DNA of 64,000 bases from Kwoniella bestiolae CBS 10118 (taxonomy: Eukaryota > Basidiomycota > Tremellomycetes > Tremellales > Cryptococcaceae), in contig NC_089241.1 in NCBI RefSeq assembly GCF_000512585.2, forward strand, positions 744,001 to 808,000, in the 5' to 3' direction. Both the position numbers and the translations under genes were made by a program. Below the pieces are notes generated by a model. That model was not told where the DNA came from. It was given only the letters and a program-made list of their open reading frames with translations, and searched no databases. The stretch's first letter is position 1. Every line of letters starts with the position of its first letter. Below, piece by piece: positions 22,236 to 33,454 of this stretch.

Positions 22236-23936
22236 CTAAGATCCCAACTTCCCAGCCACCAACTCATAGATCAAAAACATACAAGCAGCATTAGGAACGA
22301 CCCTGAACAAGTGAGCCGTCAATCCACCATAGAGCGACGCCGCCCCTTCCTCCTTGATGACAAGCTTCAAGGTCTGCACCAGTCCCGTGTACTTCACTAT
22401 CCCATTGACGGCGGGTTGTCTCAATCGAGTCCTAATCACTTCGTGAGGGTAGGTGATGAGCGATGCGACTGCCTTGGCACCTCCCGAGGCACCCACGATG
22501 GATCCCATGTATGATAGGACGGATTGGTTGGAGGAGTCGAATGAGGTTGAGGAGGTTAGGCGTTTGAATCGCTGTTCACCGATAACCCATATCAGCTCAT
22601 GTTCTGGTTTAGGGACATGGTTCAACGTTGAGAGGAGATCGGACTCACCTCGTACAAGACCCATTGTATTACACCCTCCGAGACACCCAGATAACTCGCT
22701 GATAATCCCCTATACAACCCTGTGATCCCCTCTTTACGTATTATACTCATAGTCATCGTAAATGCATTAGGTGCAGCTGTTGTGGCCGAGCCGGCAGCGG
22801 CGGATGTAGTGGACGGAGCGGATTTAGCCAACGCAGCGGCTGATTTGGCTATTGGGCCTGGAAGGGAGGAAGTGGGAGCAGCAGTAGAGGAGGGAGGGAC
22901 GATGGAGGAAGAGGGTGGTAAGCCGTTTTGCTTTCGTTTGGCAGAGAGTTGTAATCGAGTTTTGACGACTATGCTCAATAGATATATGGTCAGCTGATGC
23001 CCAATCGTAGCTGCTGTGCTGGGGCCAGCTCACCCCATATTGGATTGGTACCTGTTGCAGTCATGATACCTATTATACCAAAGCACGTATAAGCTAATGG
23101 ACATCGACGTCACAGGGGACGAGGACATAGCTCACCAGCTATTACAGCAGCCGAGAGATGAATGACCGGACTATCCTCGGCAGTCTGTCCAGCTTGTTCG
23201 ACAGGGGCATTTGGGAATTGTTTCGCGAGGTACGCTTTGGACGTGGGGTAGAAGTAGAAGTTTATCGCTCTGCGCAGATGAAGATACAACAGTAAAGTTA
23301 GGTTCCCTTCCACGCTATAGGATGAATGATAAGATGACTAACCTTGCAGGTATTATACCGACTAAACTGGGTCCTAATCCCTTATACAGGGCTTTCCAAC
23401 CTTCTTCCACTCCTATCCGTCTATAATGAATTGCAGCATATCAGCATACGCTCTACATTCCTCATCTGGATATATGGATATGACGTCAGATCAAGAACGG
23501 AAGCTCACCTAATGAGATAAACGGTATCTACAAAATGATACAATGTCCCCCTCAGCCCGGACCTAGCTGCATCCTGCTGAGTAGCGGTGATGGCTTTCTT
23601 CAAAGGTTCAGAAGCGGTATGTCGGAACAGATCTGACTGAAGTCGGGTTTTTACAACATCGAAGGGGGAAGTGACGATCGCTCCTGCCATTCCTCCTACA
23701 CTGTTCGTTCCAAATGCACCAAATATATCAGCTTAGGATTTTGTCGGAGGAAGAACAAAGCTGACTCACCTCCCCGCTGCTGAATGTTGCCATCCTACCA
23801 ATTTCTTTTTCTTGATTTCAGGGGGCGAGACGACATCTGGTGGAGTGGAGGATGAAGGGTCGGTTGAAGGGATGGAAGGGGATTTGGATCCGGTTAGGAA
23901 CGACGTTGGGGAGGAGGAAGATGATGATGAGGCCAT
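22236..23936 (-). CDS. RIM2: Mitochondrial carrier, Rim2/SLC25A33-36-like pyrimidine nucleotide transporter
   Basis: Seven exons: 23936..23770, 23695..23519, 23420..23343, 23269..23136, 23069..23034, 22968..22649, 22571..22236; 415 aa. Three carrier repeats are visible, each with a signature: SPFDVVKTRLQ, TNPIWVVKTRLQ and YPHEVIRTRLRQ. The tryptophan variant NPIWVVKTRLQL in repeat two is typical of the Rim2 branch, which moves pyrimidine nucleotides across the inner membrane. A long Ser/Ala/Pro-rich insert sits in the matrix loop of repeat two (about residues 225-275). The N-terminus is Ser/Pro-rich. The substrate is inferred from the family only. It is divergent from NCA2. Confidence 0.88.
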
Positions 23937-24351
23937 TTTGGGGGCCTTTTGACTCCAGGACTAGTAGATGAGATCGAGCGGCTATGCGATATTGATTTTG
24001 TTGATGATAAGAACACGATACCGATTGACGATAACATGAACTTTTCTGACATCTTGAAGGCAGGGACGTGTGGAGGTTGATACAATGAAAACAATGAAAA
24101 ACATGATATGCCGAGTGATAACGATTCAACATGATGACGTGGACTTGATTTGGGGTATAGTAGGTGAATGACGTAATGCCTTTCCTTGTTTAGCTTTGAC
24201 TCTGCTACCGAAGATTGTAATGTAATGTTGGTAAAGGTGGTAAAGGTGGTTGATACTGTATCGTTGTATCTTGTATCTGCACGAATCATTAGGGCTGGCT
24301 GGACAAGCATCTATCCCAGGGAGAATCATCATCCATTCGACGACCCCCACC
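23937..24351. promoter_or_regulatory. Divergent promoter region RIM2 / NCA2
   Basis: About 0.4 kb shared by two genes for mitochondrial inner-membrane proteins that face away from each other. A short direct repeat (gtaaaggtg, twice) lies near 24231-24248. Confidence 0.5.
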
Positions 24352-26476
24352 ATGTCATTCCTATTCCACACCCACCCACCATCCTACGCCTCCGAACAGC
24401 TCTCATCCCACTTATCATCCCTGTCCACCCTCCCCATCTCAACCCCACCTTCCAACCTATCCACCACATCAATCACATCAAGTAAGAAGCCAAACCATAA
24501 ATTGGAAACTGCTTTGAACGAACTATCATCCACAAAGCACGTCTCCAAGGATAAACTCATCCAGGTCTTACAGGATTTATCCAAGACTGGGAATGATCTC
24601 GTCAGTACAGCTGAGATAGATGAGGAAGTGGAGGTTGAGATTTTGGGTAGGGCGATAACGATCATTTGGAAGGAGATGTTGCAGGTTTTACTGGATAACG
24701 CACTGAGATTGGACGAGGAGAGGGGATGGTGGGAAGGAAGTTTGGATAGTAGACGTGGTGTTGGGGTTTATCTGTTACAGAGTGGGTATTCTGTCTCGTA
24801 TAACACTCATCTTTTCCATATTGACTTTGCGAGGCGATAATGACGAATCAATCATTTTTCGAACGTTCGTAGCAATGCCTCATAGAATCTACGCCGCCCT
24901 ACCACCACGTTCCAAGCTCTCTCGACCCGAGTTCAAAAATTTCAAGCTCCCTCCGCGAGAACTGCTCTTCAAACCATTACGTACCAAAACTTCCCTAGCC
25001 ATCACCTCCATCACCTCGCCATACAACCTGACAAGACGGGAGATGCTATCCTCGAAGAATGAACTCACTCAGAAACGAGATGAGATAGCTGAGAAGATCG
25101 GTATATTAGCTTCTCAAGGTCCCAGGTGGGCAAGTCATGTCAATTCAAGTGGGGTGACCAATGTGAAAGAGGAGATACAGAGGATATTCGGTATATTATC
25201 GAAAGTACTTGATTCTCCTACTGCTACCACATCATCAATCAACAATGACTCCCTATCAATATCATCCACTTCACCCATCCTGCTCAATCTCCTTCAAACT
25301 CAGATACCTAAAGAGAAGTCTTCGATAGATTCGATCTTATCTGTTCATTCTAGGCCCTCCCCTCTGACTAGATTATGGTTTCCCCTCTTATTCCTCCCTC
25401 CTACGCTTTACATCGTCAGTTCGGCCATAGTAAGGAACAAAGAATGGATGAAGGAACAGGTCAAGAATGCCAAAGAGACTGTTAGAGGCTTCTTTGTCAG
25501 TTGGGTTTGGGAACCTATAGAAGGGATTGCCAAGACTTTGAGAGGGGGTGGAGAAGGACTGGGTGTGGCTCCTACTACTGTTAAATCCGATCAGGAGGTG
25601 AGCTATCTTTCCTTTAAATCTTTTTTTTTTTCTTCTGGTGATGCCATACGCTGGCTGACCGATCACCTGTATGCTAGTCACTCGAACGGATGGTACTTGA
25701 TCTAGGAAGGGATTACTATCATCTCTCCGGACCTGACCTTGATGCTCTGAGCGTGAAGATAAGATCGGGTGATATGGAAGAGGTTTTGAGAGTGTACGAG
25801 AAGGAATTACAGAGCCCGGTGAAGAACGCATTGATGGGTAGTCTGATACGAACATTGCTCATCCAAGTGCAGAAGACCAAAGCAAGTGGATCGACGCTTT
25901 TGTACATCGTGGCTACCTTGCTTACAGTATATATTACTTGTACAGACCGATCTATCATTATCGCTTCTCTCCCTCGATCACCTCCTCCGATCTCAGCAAC
26001 TCACATTCGCATTTGTTGGTCTCGCGCCGAGTTTGTTAGTGCTCTACGGTCTCGGCGGATGGATGAGGGGAGTATGGAGAGGTGAGAAGAGAGGTAAGGG
26101 AAGGAAGAAGCAGTATTTCAATGGTCTAAGGTGGGTCAATACTACCTTTCTCCACACTTCGTGATACACTCTGTGGCCGGACAAGATCAGAATTGAGCTG
26201 ATATATAATATGGGATTGATTCGCAGATCAATCGAAAGATTACTTATAACCTCGCCCAAAGCCGTGGATGACATGTCAGATAGGGATAGAGGATTATTGA
26301 TCATCTCTGTTAGCAATCTACGGACGTTCGCTGCTGGTTTACCTGGCAGTTCGAGGGAATCATTCATGGATGATTTGAGGATGATTGAGAACCCCGCGTT
26401 GAAACGGGGAGATAAGTTGAGGGTCGTAGAGAGGATTTGGAGGTGTTGGGGCGTTGAGGGGAATAGGAGGGTTTAG
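24352..26476 (+). CDS. NCA2: Nca2 family protein (nuclear control of ATPase)
   Basis: Five exons: 24352..24781, 24873..25597, 25678..25881, 25946..26130, 26227..26476; 597 aa. Typical segments are LTRLWFPLLFLPPTLYIVSS (first membrane segment), MGSLIRTLLIQVQKTK, LDHLLRSQQLTFAFVGLAPS and the second membrane segment SLLVLYGLGGW. In yeast, Nca2 is a mitochondrial membrane protein needed for proper ATP6/ATP8 expression. The third intron starts with GCAAGT and ends TACAG, so it is a GC-AG intron. It is the only placement that keeps QVQKTK in frame with DLSLSLLSLDHLLRSQQL. The start ATG at 24352 is preceded by a pyrimidine/CCCAC context and is the first in frame after a plausible leader. Confidence 0.9.
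25882..25945 (+). other. GC-AG intron in NCA2
   Basis: 64 nt, donor GCAAGT, acceptor TACAG. It keeps phase 0 between QVQKTK and the DLSLSLLSLDHLL segment. Confidence 0.75.
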
Positions 26477-27552
26477 GTTTAGGCGATAGATCATAGAGTT
26501 CAGTATACACTGTGGGATGTATCGGGGATTGATAGTGCGGTGTCGGTCTTGGTGAGAGTCATCACCAAGAGACTATGTAGGCAGTGCGAGTGTGAAGATG
26601 CATCGTAACTTTGCTGCTGTGTCGTAGATATGGAGATGGCATTCCGCAATAGATGATCGATAGATGCCACTTCCGGAATCAAATGGTTGACACGGGAGTG
26701 CAAGTTACCCTGTATCTGCTGGTATAAGCGGGGGAAAATAAGCATGTATGTATGTAGTTAGGTGGGTGGCAAGATTAGGTTTGAGTGGAACAGTCAAGAT
26801 CATAAGCAAGAGAACAGGTCCAGGCTCATGACCATGATCATAGCCGCTATTCGGCTTACTAGTACTTCACATACACATGTCCCTCTACGAGTGATTGTTC
26901 AACGATTGATCATTCATCATTGACTGTTGATTGGTATCACAACCCCTTACTACACCAACCATCGATGCATACCCCACCGACAGCATCAAGGCGACACTAG
27001 AACAACGTCAAGCTCATACACGGAAGACAGCTTTGATAGCTTGGCTTTGTAAGACGGATCGTCTGTATCTTATGTATCATTGTGAGTCGACTCTTGGCCA
27101 CTGTTGTGATCGTTATCATTCCTTCTTAGCGGATGTTCGCCGCGGCTTGAAGGGGAGGATAGATCACTCGATTCCTGGATGACAGCTGTTGGCGAATCCC
27201 ATGTATCTCCTGGATGAGATTATTGAGCGGCCCGTATGCTCATCCGAGGCATGCCTATAGCGATGATCACGATTGGATGATAGTGGAGCAACGGAACGCT
27301 GATTGATCAATCTCGTATTTGATATACAGAATCGAGGATCAAGTTGTCATTCAAACGACGAACGATCAACGCAAATACTCTCACCTCCAGGCTCCTACCC
27401 AAACACCCTACCTCAAACCTCAACCCCCTCCTTTCATAACACACCTCAAACCTTTCACCTGTTCAACACAACAACTACTCCCATTCAACCAAAAGTTCAA
27501 GCGTGACAACACCCTTGTAGATACATCAAGAATAATCGGGTGACACCGTGTT
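26477..27552. promoter_or_regulatory. Intergenic region upstream of the SSH4-like gene
   Basis: About 1.1 kb between NCA2 and the SSH4-like gene, both on plus. It should hold the NCA2 3' UTR and the SSH4-like promoter and leader. The last 200 bp are rich in CAAC/ACCTC repeats, like a 5' leader. No gene is supported. Confidence 0.45.
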
Positions 27553-30428
27553 ATGCAATCGTCGTTAGACCCATCATCATCTACTTCAACCACATCAAAT
27601 AACACTCTCGCCCCTATCGAGAACGGCAACAACCATATCAGTACTAGCACCAGTAATCCCGAGTCACAAGGATCGACCACAGCAACTAAAACACCTTCGA
27701 TATTCTATCGCAACCTAATCCAACCCATCCCCATACCCCTGAACCTGGACTTGAGGAGACTCTTGACTCAACCCCGATCTAGCCCTATAGCATTTCAACA
27801 ACAAAACCAAAAGCAGAAACAAAAGCAGATAATCGACACGTCCGACAGCTCATCAGTGGACCTAAGCAAAACCAGATCAACTTCACCCGGTATAGGGGGC
27901 CCAAGTACCAACAACATGATCCAAACTCAACAGCAAGATCCATGGCAAGGTCGAATGCCTACCCCTCCCTCCACACCCAACGGTACGGGGGATAATGGTG
28001 ATTCGGGGTATTCGACGATACTGTTGATTTTCATTCCTGTTATGGTGGTTGTTCTGACGGTTTTGTTGGGGTTGGTGGTGTTTTTGGTGGCTGTGCTGTA
28101 TATGCGGAGGAGGAAGGGTATCAGGTGAGTTGGTTGTTTTGAGGGATATGACAGGATGAGCGATCTGTGGACTTGAGATATCAGAAGATTGAGAGGGATG
28201 TGCCGATCAACATTTTGACGATTGTACCCAATCTCAGCTTTGTCCTATTCATGATTCTGTTTGATCGTTGTTTGGTGATTTCCGATTCATACTGACATTG
28301 ATCTCCCTTTCAGACTTACTGAAGATGGCGGTCCACTTGATCTTTCGAAATCCGATGGAGTCATTGGAGAGGGCGGTGTAGAAGGTGTGGAATCTAGGTG
28401 GTTGGAAACGCTCGATCCGGATGTGAAAGAAGCTTACAAGCGAGCGAAAGGTGAGTACAGTCCGATCCTCCAGAATTTTGTGCGACATTACTGAGTTTCA
28501 ATCTTATCTGGTGTAGACTGGCAACTCCAGTATCCCCCTGCTTCAGTTCCCACCGACATCACCCTCTCTCAATTCCTATCGATTCAGGAAAAGGGAGTTT
28601 CAGCTTGGTCATTCGAACCGGACTACGAAGACAACCTATCTCTATACGTTCAATCGCGGACAGAAATCACTTTTCTGGCTGACGGACCCGGTATGCCCGC
28701 TAGAGAAGGTGGAGGAAACTCAGTCATGGCTAATCTACCATTACCAAAGCTAAACGAAGTATATTATTGGGAAGTGAAGATGTACGATAAACCGTCGACC
28801 ACCGAGGTTGCCATTGGATTAGCTACAAAGCCATACCCCTCGTTCAGGCTACCGGGATGGAACAAGTACTCCGTAGCGTACTTTGCGAGTGACGGGTTCA
28901 AATCACACAATTATCCATTCACCGCTTCTTCCTATGGACCATCACTCAACGAAGGCGATGTTCTGGGTGTAGGGTACAAACCTAGGACTGGGACTGTATT
29001 TTTCACGAGGAACGGAAGGAAGATGGACGACGCATATACTGGATTACAGCGATTGAACTTGTTCCCCACGATAGGCGCCAATGGACCATGTACGATACAT
29101 GTCAATCTTGGTCAAGCGGGGTTCGTTTTCATAGAAGCGAACGTCAAGAAATGGGGTCTGGCACCGATGGTCGGTACGCTCGCGCCTCCCCCTGCGTACG
29201 GTAGTGAGAGAGGATCAATCTTGCTGGACGCGGGTTACGGAACTCCTCATTCAGGTAATAATGGTACAAATCTGGGTGGGGTGAATGCTCTGCTCGAAGC
29301 TGCCAGATCGAGAGGCCATGGCCATGGACACGGGCATCAGTTGGGGACTTCGGCAGAATCATCTACTTCGTCGGTATCTTCTTCTGGTAGACGCAATAGG
29401 ACACCGAGGAGATCAAGACAAACTACGAATAATTCCGTTGCTGGTGCGGGATCTATACCTGCTCATCCTAGTCCACTTAGAGAGGCCAATACCAATCGCA
29501 ACGAGGCTACACCCGGTCCTGGACCATCTACATCAAGAGCAAGACGGACGTTTGGGCGGCATTCCTCTTCTTCAGAGTACGTCTCACCTACGGATCTACC
29601 GACAAATCAGACGCGTGTCCCTCCTTCTGATGTGGATGATGCCTCTGGATCTGGTTCAGAAGAAGAGTTAGGATCAGGGTCAGAAGATGGCTTGATCAGA
29701 GAACGAGAGCAATCGCCAATTGAACATAATCCGCCTACACCCAATTTACTGGATATCTCTATGCACTCTTTGAGGAATGGCGGACAGTACTTTGGGAATA
29801 GGTATGGGAATCATAGTGAGGAGGAGGGTGAAGGTGAGGGCAGTGGATCGGGTAGTGGGGAAAGTGATTCGACGGCTAGACCTACTAGGTTGACTTTGGG
29901 TAATGGGAATGGGAGTCCACCTCCACCTGGGTATGCAGTCTCCACCTCTCTTTCTCGTCCTATGTCTCTCTCTCTTTATCTTTCTGCCCCCTCCCCTCCT
30001 TTCCCTCTTGCTCTTTCCCTCCCTCCCTCAAATCGCTCATTGACTGACTCTGAGACGTGTATTGGAATAGCTGGATTACCGGGTGATTTGCCTGAAGAGA
30101 TGGTCAATCAAGCTATCGCAGCTATGAGCGGGTGAGTGAATAGCTTGTTACAACAGTCCACTTCATCCCGTCTCCTCTCTATTCACATATAGTCGTCTGA
30201 CTTGTATTCTGTCTAATCAACATATGAGCCGAGCTGATCATCGAGCATACGATATATAGAGACTCCAACATCACACCTGCGCAAATTCAAGCTGCTGCCC
30301 AAGCTGTCTCCGCTCAAGCCCAGGCTAATGCTCAGGCTATGGCATCTCAAGCACAGGGCCAAGCGCAAGGGAGAAATGCGAGTGGGCAGAGTCAAAGTAT
30401 CTTCTCATGGTTCAGAGAGAGGATATAA
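27553..30428 (+). CDS. SSH4: SPRY-domain membrane protein of the Ssh4/Ear1 type (Rsp5 ubiquitin-ligase adaptor), full-length copy
   Basis: Four exons: 27553..28124, 28314..28450, 28517..30131, 30260..30428; 830 aa. Order of parts: Ser/Thr/Gln-rich N-terminus, one membrane helix (about 155-183, ILLIFIPVMVVVLTVLLGLV), a linker ending DWQLQYPPASVPTDITLSQF, a SPRY domain (about 260-445; YYWEVKMYDKPSTTEVAIGL, VLGVGYKPRTGTVFFTRNGR), then a long disordered tail. Two PPxY motifs, PPAY near residue 461 and PPGY near 705, are what such adaptors use to bind the WW domains of Rsp5. This places the protein on endosome/vacuole membranes, sorting membrane cargo. From 29936 the frame runs through what is an intron in the downstream copy, adding about 47 residues rich in Ser/Leu/Pro. 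Most of the gene lies inside a 3-kb duplicated unit. Confidence 0.85.
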
Positions 30429-30932
30429 TTTCGTATACCAACCAACGATCAAAGAAATCGTTCCTATTTCTGTTGTTCTTGTTTTTATCTTTTTTAATGT
30501 ATATTTCTGAGCTGTTTTCACCTAAAATTGGATTGTAAGATTCGAGACTGGAATGATTGTATGCACATGTCCTTATGTTGTTCCTCTTCTCCCGCTACCT
30601 CGTCAGGCGTACGGTGTTCTCAACAGGCAATTAAGCCAGTAAAGAAAAACGAGTGACGAACATCTCTTCGGTGCTCCTCGTTAGCACTTTTCGGTTAAGT
30701 GATGTCAATGCCAACAGTGCACGGTGCAAACGGGACACCAACAATGCAGACGCAGTGCGAAGACCAGAGACCAGTTGTCGAAGACAATTGGTATATTCGG
30801 AATGCAAAGGTTCTTTCATCACGTTACCATAATTGAAAGAAGTATATACCCCCAACCTAATCTACAGCCTTGATCAACCCATTTACCCAATATAGCACGT
30901 TCATCATCTTGTTACTAATTGGATAAACCAGT
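30429..30932. other. SSH4-like 3' flank inside unit 1
   Basis: Non-coding 3' region of the SSH4-like gene, present again in unit 2 (about 33455-33956). No gene is seen. Confidence 0.6.
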
Positions 30933-31066
30933 TTAAGCCCAGGTAGCCTATAGAAAAAAAGCAAGAGATAATCAGCAAGAGGACTACGACGACTTGTCTT
31001 ACATATAATCATGAGAGCTATGGATAGGGTGGAAGCCACTCACAGGTCGGTTGGCAGCGTACCAAG
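30933..31066 (-). pseudogene. eL20 3' fragment (last exon, last intron, end of exon 3)
   Basis: A copy of the end of the eL20 gene: the 15-nt terminal exon (30933..30947), the intron before it, and the end of exon 3 up to the unit junction. It lacks everything upstream and cannot be expressed as eL20. It exists because the duplicated unit ended inside that gene. Confidence 0.9.
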
Positions 31067-33454
31067 TTGTTCTGACGGTTTTGTTGGGGTTGGTGGTGTT
31101 TTTGGTGGCTGTGCTGTATATGCGGAGGAGGAAGGGTATCAGGTGAGTTGGTTGTTTTGAGGGATATGACAGGATGAGCGATCTGTGGACTTGAGATATC
31201 AGAAGATTGAGAGGGATGTGCCGATCAACATTTTGACGATTGTACCCAATCTCAGCTTTGTCCTATTCATGATTCTGTTTGATCGTTGTTTGGTGATTTC
31301 CGATTCATACTGACATTGATCTCCTTTCAGACTTACTGAAGATGGCGGTCCACTTGATCTTTCGAAATCCGATGGAGTCATTGGAGAGGGCGGTGTAGAA
31401 GGTGTGGAATCTAGGTGGTTGGAAACGCTCGATCCGGATGTGAAAGAAGCTTACAAGCGAGCGAAAGGTGAGTACAGTCCGATCCTCCAGAATTTTGTGC
31501 GACATTACTGAGTTTCAATCTTATCTGGTGTAGACTGGCAACTCCAGTATCCCTGCTTCAGTTCCCACCGACATCACCCTCTCAATTCCTATCGATTCAG
31601 GAAAGGGAGTTTCAGCTTGGTCATTCGAACCGGACTACGAAGACAACCTATCTCTATACGTTCAATCGCGGACAGAAATCACTTTTCTGGCTGACGGACC
31701 CGGTATGCCCGCTAGAGAAGGTGGAGGAAACTCAGTCATGGCTAATCTACCATTACCAAAGCTAAACGAAGTATATTATTGGGAAGTGAAGATGTACGAT
31801 AAACCGTCGACCACCGAGGTTGCCATTGGATTAGCTACAAAGCCATACCCCTCGTTCAGGCTACCGGGATGGAACAAGTACTCCGTAGCGTACTTTGCGA
31901 GTGACGGGTTCAAATCACACAATTATCCATTCACCGCTTCTTCCTATGGACCATCACTCAACGAAGGCGATGTTCTGGGTGTAGGGTACAAACCTAGGAC
32001 TGGGACTGTATTTTTCACGAGGAACGGAAGGAAGATGGACGACGCATATACTGGATTACAGCGATTGAACTTGTTCCCCACGATAGGCGCCAATGGACCA
32101 TGTACGATACATGTCAATCTTGGTCAAGCGGGGTTCGTTTTCATAGAAGCGAACGTCAAGAAATGGGGTCTGGCACCGATGGTCGGTACGCTCGCGCCTC
32201 CCCTGCGTACGGTAGTGAGAGGATCAATCTTGCTGGACGCGGGTTACGGAACTCCTCATTCAGGTAATAATGGTACAAATCTGGGTGGGGTGAATGCTCT
32301 GCTCGAAGCTGCCAGATCGAGGCATCAGTTGGGGACTTCGGCAGAATCATCTACTTCGTCGGTATCTTCTTCTGGTAGACGCAATAGGACACCGAGGAGA
32401 TCAAGACAAACTACGAATAATTCCGTTGCTGGTGCGGGATCTATACCTGCTCATCCTAGTCCACTTAGAGGCCAATACCAATCGCAACGAGGCTACACCC
32501 GGTCCTGGACCATCTACATCAAGAGCAAGACGGACGTTTGGGCGGCATTCCTCTTCTTCAGAGTACGTCTCACCTACGGATCTACCGACAAATCAGACGC
32601 GTGTCCCTCCTTCTGATGTGGATGATGCCTCTGGATCTGGTTCAGAAGAAGAGTTAGGATCAGGGTCAGAAGATGGCTTGATCAGAGAACGAGAGCAATC
32701 GCCAATTGAACATAATCCGCCTACACCCAATTTACTGGATATCTCTATGCACTCTTTGAGGAATGGCGGACAGTACTTTGGGAATAGGTATGGGAATCAT
32801 AGTGAGGAGGAGGGTGAAGGTGAGGGCAGTGGATCGGGTAGTGGGGAAAGTGATTCGACGGCTAGACCTACTAGGTTGACTTTGGGTAATGGGAATGGGA
32901 ATGGGAGTCCACCTCCACCTGGGTATGCACCGCTGGATCCGCATGTTTATGCTGGTATGTCCACGATCTCTCTCTCTCTTTCCCTCTCTCCTTCTCTCCT
33001 TCTCTCTTTCTCTCTTTATCTCTGTTGCCCTCTCTTGCTCTTTCCCTCCCTCCCTCAAATCGCTCATTGACTGACTCTGAGACGTGTATTGGAATAGCTG
33101 GATTACCGGGTGATTTGCCTGAAGAGATGGTCAATCAAGCTATCGCAGCTATGAGCGGGTGAGTGAATAGCTTGTTACAACAGTCCACTTCATCCCGTCT
33201 CCTCTCTATTCACATATAGTCGTCTGACTTGTATTCTGTCTAATCAACATATGAGCCGAGCTGATCATCGAGCATACGATATATAGAGACTCCAACATCA
33301 CACCTGCGCAAATTCAAGCTGCTGCCCAAGCTGTCTCCGCTCAAGCCCAGGCTAATGCTCAGGCTATGGCATCTCAAGCACAGGGCCAAGCGCAAGGGAG
33401 AAATGCGAGTGGGCAGAGTCAAAGTATCTTCTCATGGTTCAGAGAGGATATAAT
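31067..33454 (+). pseudogene. 5'-truncated, frameshifted copy of the SSH4-like gene
   Basis: Begins mid exon 1, within the membrane helix, with no start codon or promoter of its own. Relative to the upstream copy it has many small deletions. Two separate 2-nt losses and a 1-nt loss near 31552-31604 break the exon just before the SPRY domain. A 1-nt and a 2-nt loss near 32200-32220 turn the PPAY motif into unrelated residues. There is a 21-nt in-frame loss near 32322 and a 2-nt loss near 32468 that shifts the tail. A 2-nt loss near 33447 removes the stop. It keeps a stretch the upstream copy has lost (GYAPLDPHVYAG followed by a GTATGT donor near 32956), so it preserves an older exon-intron boundary. 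Confidence 0.85.

Larger units (their letters stand above)
28049..31066. repeat. Tandem duplication, unit 1 (3018 bp)
   Basis: Direct repeat adjoining unit 2 head to tail. It begins inside SSH4-like exon 1 (ttgttctgacgg at 28049) and ends inside an eL20 exon fragment (accaag at 31061-31066), where it runs directly into another ttgttctgacgg at 31067. No clear microhomology is visible at the junction. Confidence 0.95.

Noticed and set aside
32294..33070. Separate gene for the acidic tail of the SSH4-like copy 2
   Set aside because: It is the frameshifted continuation of the duplicated SSH4-like exon and starts without an ATG of its own.
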